Positions 5,291 through 7,299 of a stretch of 7,299 bases of DNA are shown in pieces. Position numbers and translations under genes: made by a program. The notes beneath the pieces were generated by a model. The model did not search any database and was not told the DNA's origin. It worked only from the letters and a program-made list of their open reading frames with translations. Within the stretch, counting starts at the first letter, position 1, and each line of letters begins with the position of its first letter. The stretch comes from an uncultured Hyphomicrobiales bacterium. GTDB taxonomy: Bacteria; Pseudomonadota; Alphaproteobacteria; Rhizobiales; Aestuariivirgaceae. The DNA lies in the NCBI GenBank assembly GCA_903930095.1, contig CAIYXE010000508.1, positions 1-7,299 on the forward strand, given 5' to 3'.

Positions 5291-6648
5291 CCGGCTTTGA
5301 CTACGATCTCTTCGTCATCGGTGCAGGCTCGGGCGGCGTGCGCGCCGCCCGCATCGCCGCGCGCCATGGCGCGAAGGTGGCCATAGCGGAGGAATTCCGC
5401 GTCGGCGGCACCTGCGTCATCCGCGGCTGCGTGCCGAAAAAGCTCTTTGTCTACGCCTCTAAATTCGCCGAGGAATTCGAGGATGCCGTGGGCTTCGGCT
5501 GGACGTCGGAGAAGATCTCCTTCGACTGGCCAACCCTTGTCGCCAATAAGGACAAGGAGATCGACCGCCTCAACAAGGCCTATATCCGCAATCTCACGGC
5601 GGCGGGTGCGGAACTGATCGAGGAACGCGCCGTGCTTTCGGGGCCGAACACCGTGTCCCTCGCCTCCGGGCGGAAAATCACCGCGCGCTGCATCCTTGTT
5701 GCCACGGGGGCCACACCCTTCGTGCCGCGCCACCTTCCCGGCCATGAGTTGGCCATCACCTCGAATGAGGCTTTCCACCTCGAAAAACTGCCAACGCGTA
5801 TCGTCATCGTTGGCGGCGGCTACATCGCGGTCGAATTCGCGGGCATCTTCTCGGGCCTGGGTGTTGAAACCATCCTCGTCTGCCGCGGCGAGCAGATCCT
5901 GCGCGGCTTCGATGACGACATCCGCAACCATCTTGCCGCCGAAATGAAGAAGAAGGGCATCGAGATCCGCACCCGTGCGGATATCGCGCGGATCGAGGGT
6001 TCAGGCACCGGCGTGCGCGTCACCCTGAATGACGGCACGGGCTTCGGTGCAAACCACATCATGTTCGCCACCGGCCGCATTCCCAACGTGACGGGCCTTG
6101 GGCTTGACAGCCTCGGCGTGGACATGACGGCCCACATGGCCATCAAGGTCGATGCCTATTCGCAAAGCTCCGTACCTTCGATCTATGCCGTGGGCGATGT
6201 CACCAACCGCGTCAACCTCACCCCCGTCGCCATCCGGGAGGGCCACGCCTTCGCCGATACCATGTTTGGCGGAAAGGACGTCAAGGTCGATCATTCGCTG
6301 GTGCCGACGGCTGTCTTCTCCCAGCCGGAGATCGGCACGGTGGGCCTCACCGAGGAACAGGCACGGCAGGGATTCCGCGCGGTCGACATCTACAAGACCA
6401 GCTTCCGCCCGATGAAGCACACGCTCTCGGGCCGTGATGAGCGCATGCTGATGAAGCTCGTGGTCGATGGCGAAACGGACCGCGTGCTCGGCTGCCACAT
6501 TTGCGGACCCGATGCTGGCGAAATGGCGCAACTGCTTGGCATCGCCGTGCGTCTTGGCGCGAAGAAATCAGACTTCGACGCAGCGCTTGCCGTACATCCA
6601 ACCGCAGCGGAAGAACTCGTCACCATGCGGGAAAAGTGGACGGGCTAG
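5287..6648 (+). CDS. gor: Glutathione reductase (glutathione-disulfide reductase)
   Basis: This encodes a 453-residue FAD flavoprotein of the class I pyridine nucleotide-disulfide oxidoreductases that reduces GSSG to 2 GSH with NADPH in the cytoplasm. The FAD-binding GAGSGG is at 12-17, and the redox-active disulfide is Cys43-x4-Cys48 in GGTCVIRGCVPKK. ATGATP (139-144) and ATGRIPN (261-267) follow. The NADPH-binding GGGYIAVEFAG is at 176-186, with Arg200 and Arg206 placed as the 2'-phosphate-binding arginines of E. coli Gor. The second FAD motif is AVGDV (301-305). The C-terminal interface domain ends with HPTAAEE (437-443), holding the proton-relay His437 and Glu442. CVIRGCVPKK is typical of alphaproteobacterial and plant glutathione reductases. 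The gene is last in the gabD-rpiA-gor operon and lacks a strong ribosome binding site of its own, consistent with translational coupling to rpiA. Trypanothione or mycothione reductase is unlikely given the Arg pair and motif wording. Confidence 0.95.
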   Translation: MTGFDYDLFVIGAGSGGVRAARIAARHGAKVAIAEEFRVGGTCVIRGCVPKKLFVYASKFAEEFEDAVGFGWTSEKISFDWPTLVANKDKEIDRLNKAYIRNLTAAGAELIEERAVLSGPNTVSLASGRKITARCILVATGATPFVPRHLPGHELAITSNEAFHLEKLPTRIVIVGGGYIAVEFAGIFSGLGVETILVCRGEQILRGFDDDIRNHLAAEMKKKGIEIRTRADIARIEGSGTGVRVTLNDGTGFGANHIMFATGRIPNVTGLGLDSLGVDMTAHMAIKVDAYSQSSVPSIYAVGDVTNRVNLTPVAIREGHAFADTMFGGKDVKVDHSLVPTAVFSQPEIGTVGLTEEQARQGFRAVDIYKTSFRPMKHTLSGRDERMLMKLVVDGETDRVLGCHICGPDAGEMAQLLGIAVRLGAKKSDFDAALAVHPTAAEELVTMREKWTG

Positions 6649-6782
6649 GGGAAGGGGACCCAACGGAGTTGAGGAAGGCAAGGGGAAGCAGTCCCACGGC
6701 CGCGGTGAACGCGACAGCCCATCATATACCCGTTGCTTCACGTGATGTGAGAAGGCTCAAACGTCCTGCCGCGTTGAAAGAG
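6649..6782. other. Spacer after gor without a recognisable feature
   Basis: These 134 bp between gor and the mosaic repeat contain no credible reading frame, no strong hairpin with a T-run, and no recognised motif. The gor operon therefore lacks an obvious intrinsic terminator before the repeat. Confidence 0.5.
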
Positions 6783-6909
6783 CCCTCATCCGGCCTGTCG
6801 GCCACCTTCTCCCATCGCGTCGCGACGGGAGAAGGAGATGATGATATTGCAGCTTTCCCTTCTCCCGTTGCGCAGCAATGGGAGAAGGTGCCCGAAGGGC
6901 GGATGAGGG
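6783..6909. repeat. 127-bp mosaic palindromic repeat, RIME-like
   Basis: The ends are perfect inverted repeats, CCCTCATCC (6783-6791) and GGATGAGGG (6901-6909). Just inside them are GGCC-TGTC-GGCC (6792-6803) and GCCC-GAA-GGGC (6890-6900). The middle has two hairpins with the same arms: CCTTCTCCC (6805-6813) / GGGAGAAGG (6827-6835), and CCTTCTCCC (6858-6866) / GGGAGAAGG (6880-6888), the latter extended by TTGC/GCAA to about 14 pairs. The whole can fold as a multi-armed cloverleaf. The wording CCCTCATCCG...CCTTCTCCC and the two-palindrome plan resemble the RIME-type intergenic mosaic elements of rhizobia, as I recall them. It sits between convergent genes and may help end transcription, although there is no T-run. 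Confidence 0.75.
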
Positions 6910-6931
6910 TCTCGCTCCGCGAGTCCCGTGC

Positions 6932-7299
6932 CTACTGGTCCAGCACCTCGAAATGCGCTTCCGTGGTGATGCCGTTGTTGATCGGCAGCATGTCCTGCGG
7001 GCAGGCGGAGAACACGATGATGGCGTCCATCTCGGCGCGGAACACCACGTAATCCCCTGGCTTGCACAGGCAGTTGCCCCATTCGAGGCTCCCGTCCGGA
7101 TTCCACGGAATGTTCATGAACAGGTTCAGCGAATCCGGCGTGTAGGGCATGAACATCCCAAGCTCCGCCAGCCCCGCATGCATGTTGTCCCGGCAATTGT
7201 CATGGTAGTGGGTGCAGCCCAGCAGCCCGTAGCGTTCGTTGTCACACGGCGCGATTAAGGTGTCATGGCGGCCGGGGCTTGCGTCCTTGGTCATGGTCA
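6932..7299 (-). CDS. DUF1989 / urea carboxylase-associated family protein, C-terminal part
   Basis: The reading frame is open to the window edge, so only the C-terminal about 122 residues are visible; full members are roughly 200-280 residues. Numbered from the first visible Met (7294), the recognisable DUF1989 segments are GRHDTLIAPC (8-17), HYHDNCRDN (29-37), SLNLFMNIPW (55-64), KPGDYVVFRAEMD (78-90) and SACPQDMLPIN (96-106). The Met at 7294 (TMTKDASPGRHD) is probably internal, because the conserved N-terminal half of the domain would be missing otherwise. Some family members encoded with urea carboxylase are now known as the carboxyguanidine deiminase subunits CgdA/CgdB of guanidine breakdown. 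Others stand alone with unknown function, and nothing here decides which this is. It is convergent with gor, with the mosaic repeat 22 bp after its stop codon (TAG, 6932-6934). Confidence 0.85.
   Translation of the reverse strand, partial: TMTKDASPGRHDTLIAPCDNERYGLLGCTHYHDNCRDNMHAGLAELGMFMPYTPDSLNLFMNIPWNPDGSLEWGNCLCKPGDYVVFRAEMDAIIVFSACPQDMLPINNGITTEAHFEVLDQ

Noticed and set aside
5167..5931. Minus-strand open frame of 254 codons opposite the rpiA/gor junction
   Set aside because: It is a shadow of two well-supported genes with no recognisable motif or ribosome binding site.
6501..7052. Plus-strand open frame across the end of gor, the repeat and the DUF1989 gene
   Set aside because: It uses other frames of two real genes and the palindromic repeat; no family resemblance.
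1..7299. CRISPR array, transposase, toxin-antitoxin or defence island
   Set aside because: No regularly spaced direct repeats and no related protein families were seen on either strand.

Overview
The window looks like chromosomal DNA of a high-GC alphaproteobacterium, probably of the order Hyphomicrobiales (Rhizobiales). The reasons are the general GC-rich codon use, a glutathione reductase of the alphaproteobacterial/plant type (CVIRGCVPKK redox site), a CTTGAC/CTATA-type tRNA promoter, and a mosaic palindromic repeat of the kind known from rhizobia. No phage, transposase, CRISPR or defence genes are visible; this is mostly housekeeping DNA, and the odd material lies between the genes.

Layout. 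Positions 1-380 contain no gene I can support, but hold a run of hairpins ending in a terminator-like stem and T-run (about 183-307). A small six-helix membrane protein of the HdeD/DUF308 family follows (381-965, +) and ends at a clear Rho-independent terminator (about 996-1028). Positions 1030-1307 are non-coding and carry a 158-bp element with 24-bp near-perfect terminal inverted repeats (1111-1268). Next is tRNA-Val(CAC) on the minus strand (1308-1383) with a good promoter at 1401-1430. The promoter lies in the leader of a divergently transcribed exported or membrane-anchored alpha/beta hydrolase (1478-2371, +). The hydrolase gene overlaps tail to tail by 25 bp with gph, a phosphoglycolate-phosphatase-type HAD hydrolase (2347-3021, -).

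Divergent from gph is a tightly packed operon, gabD-rpiA-gor (3105-6648, +), whose genes overlap by 4 bp at each junction (GTGA, ATGA). It encodes succinate-semialdehyde dehydrogenase, ribose-5-phosphate isomerase A and glutathione reductase. Together these link 4-aminobutyrate/succinate-semialdehyde oxidation, the non-oxidative pentose phosphate pathway and the NADPH-dependent glutathione pool. Gph would remove 2-phosphoglycolate from the opposite side of the shared promoter region.

After gor there is about 280 bp without a gene, containing a 127-bp mosaic palindromic repeat (6783-6909). The window ends inside the 3' part of a DUF1989 (urea-carboxylase-associated family) gene on the minus strand (6932 to beyond 7299).

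I do not see a clearly novel multi-gene system. The items most worth a second look are the 158-bp inverted-repeat element next to the tRNA, the structured RNA candidate upstream of hdeD, and the position of gabD at the head of a rpiA-gor operon.
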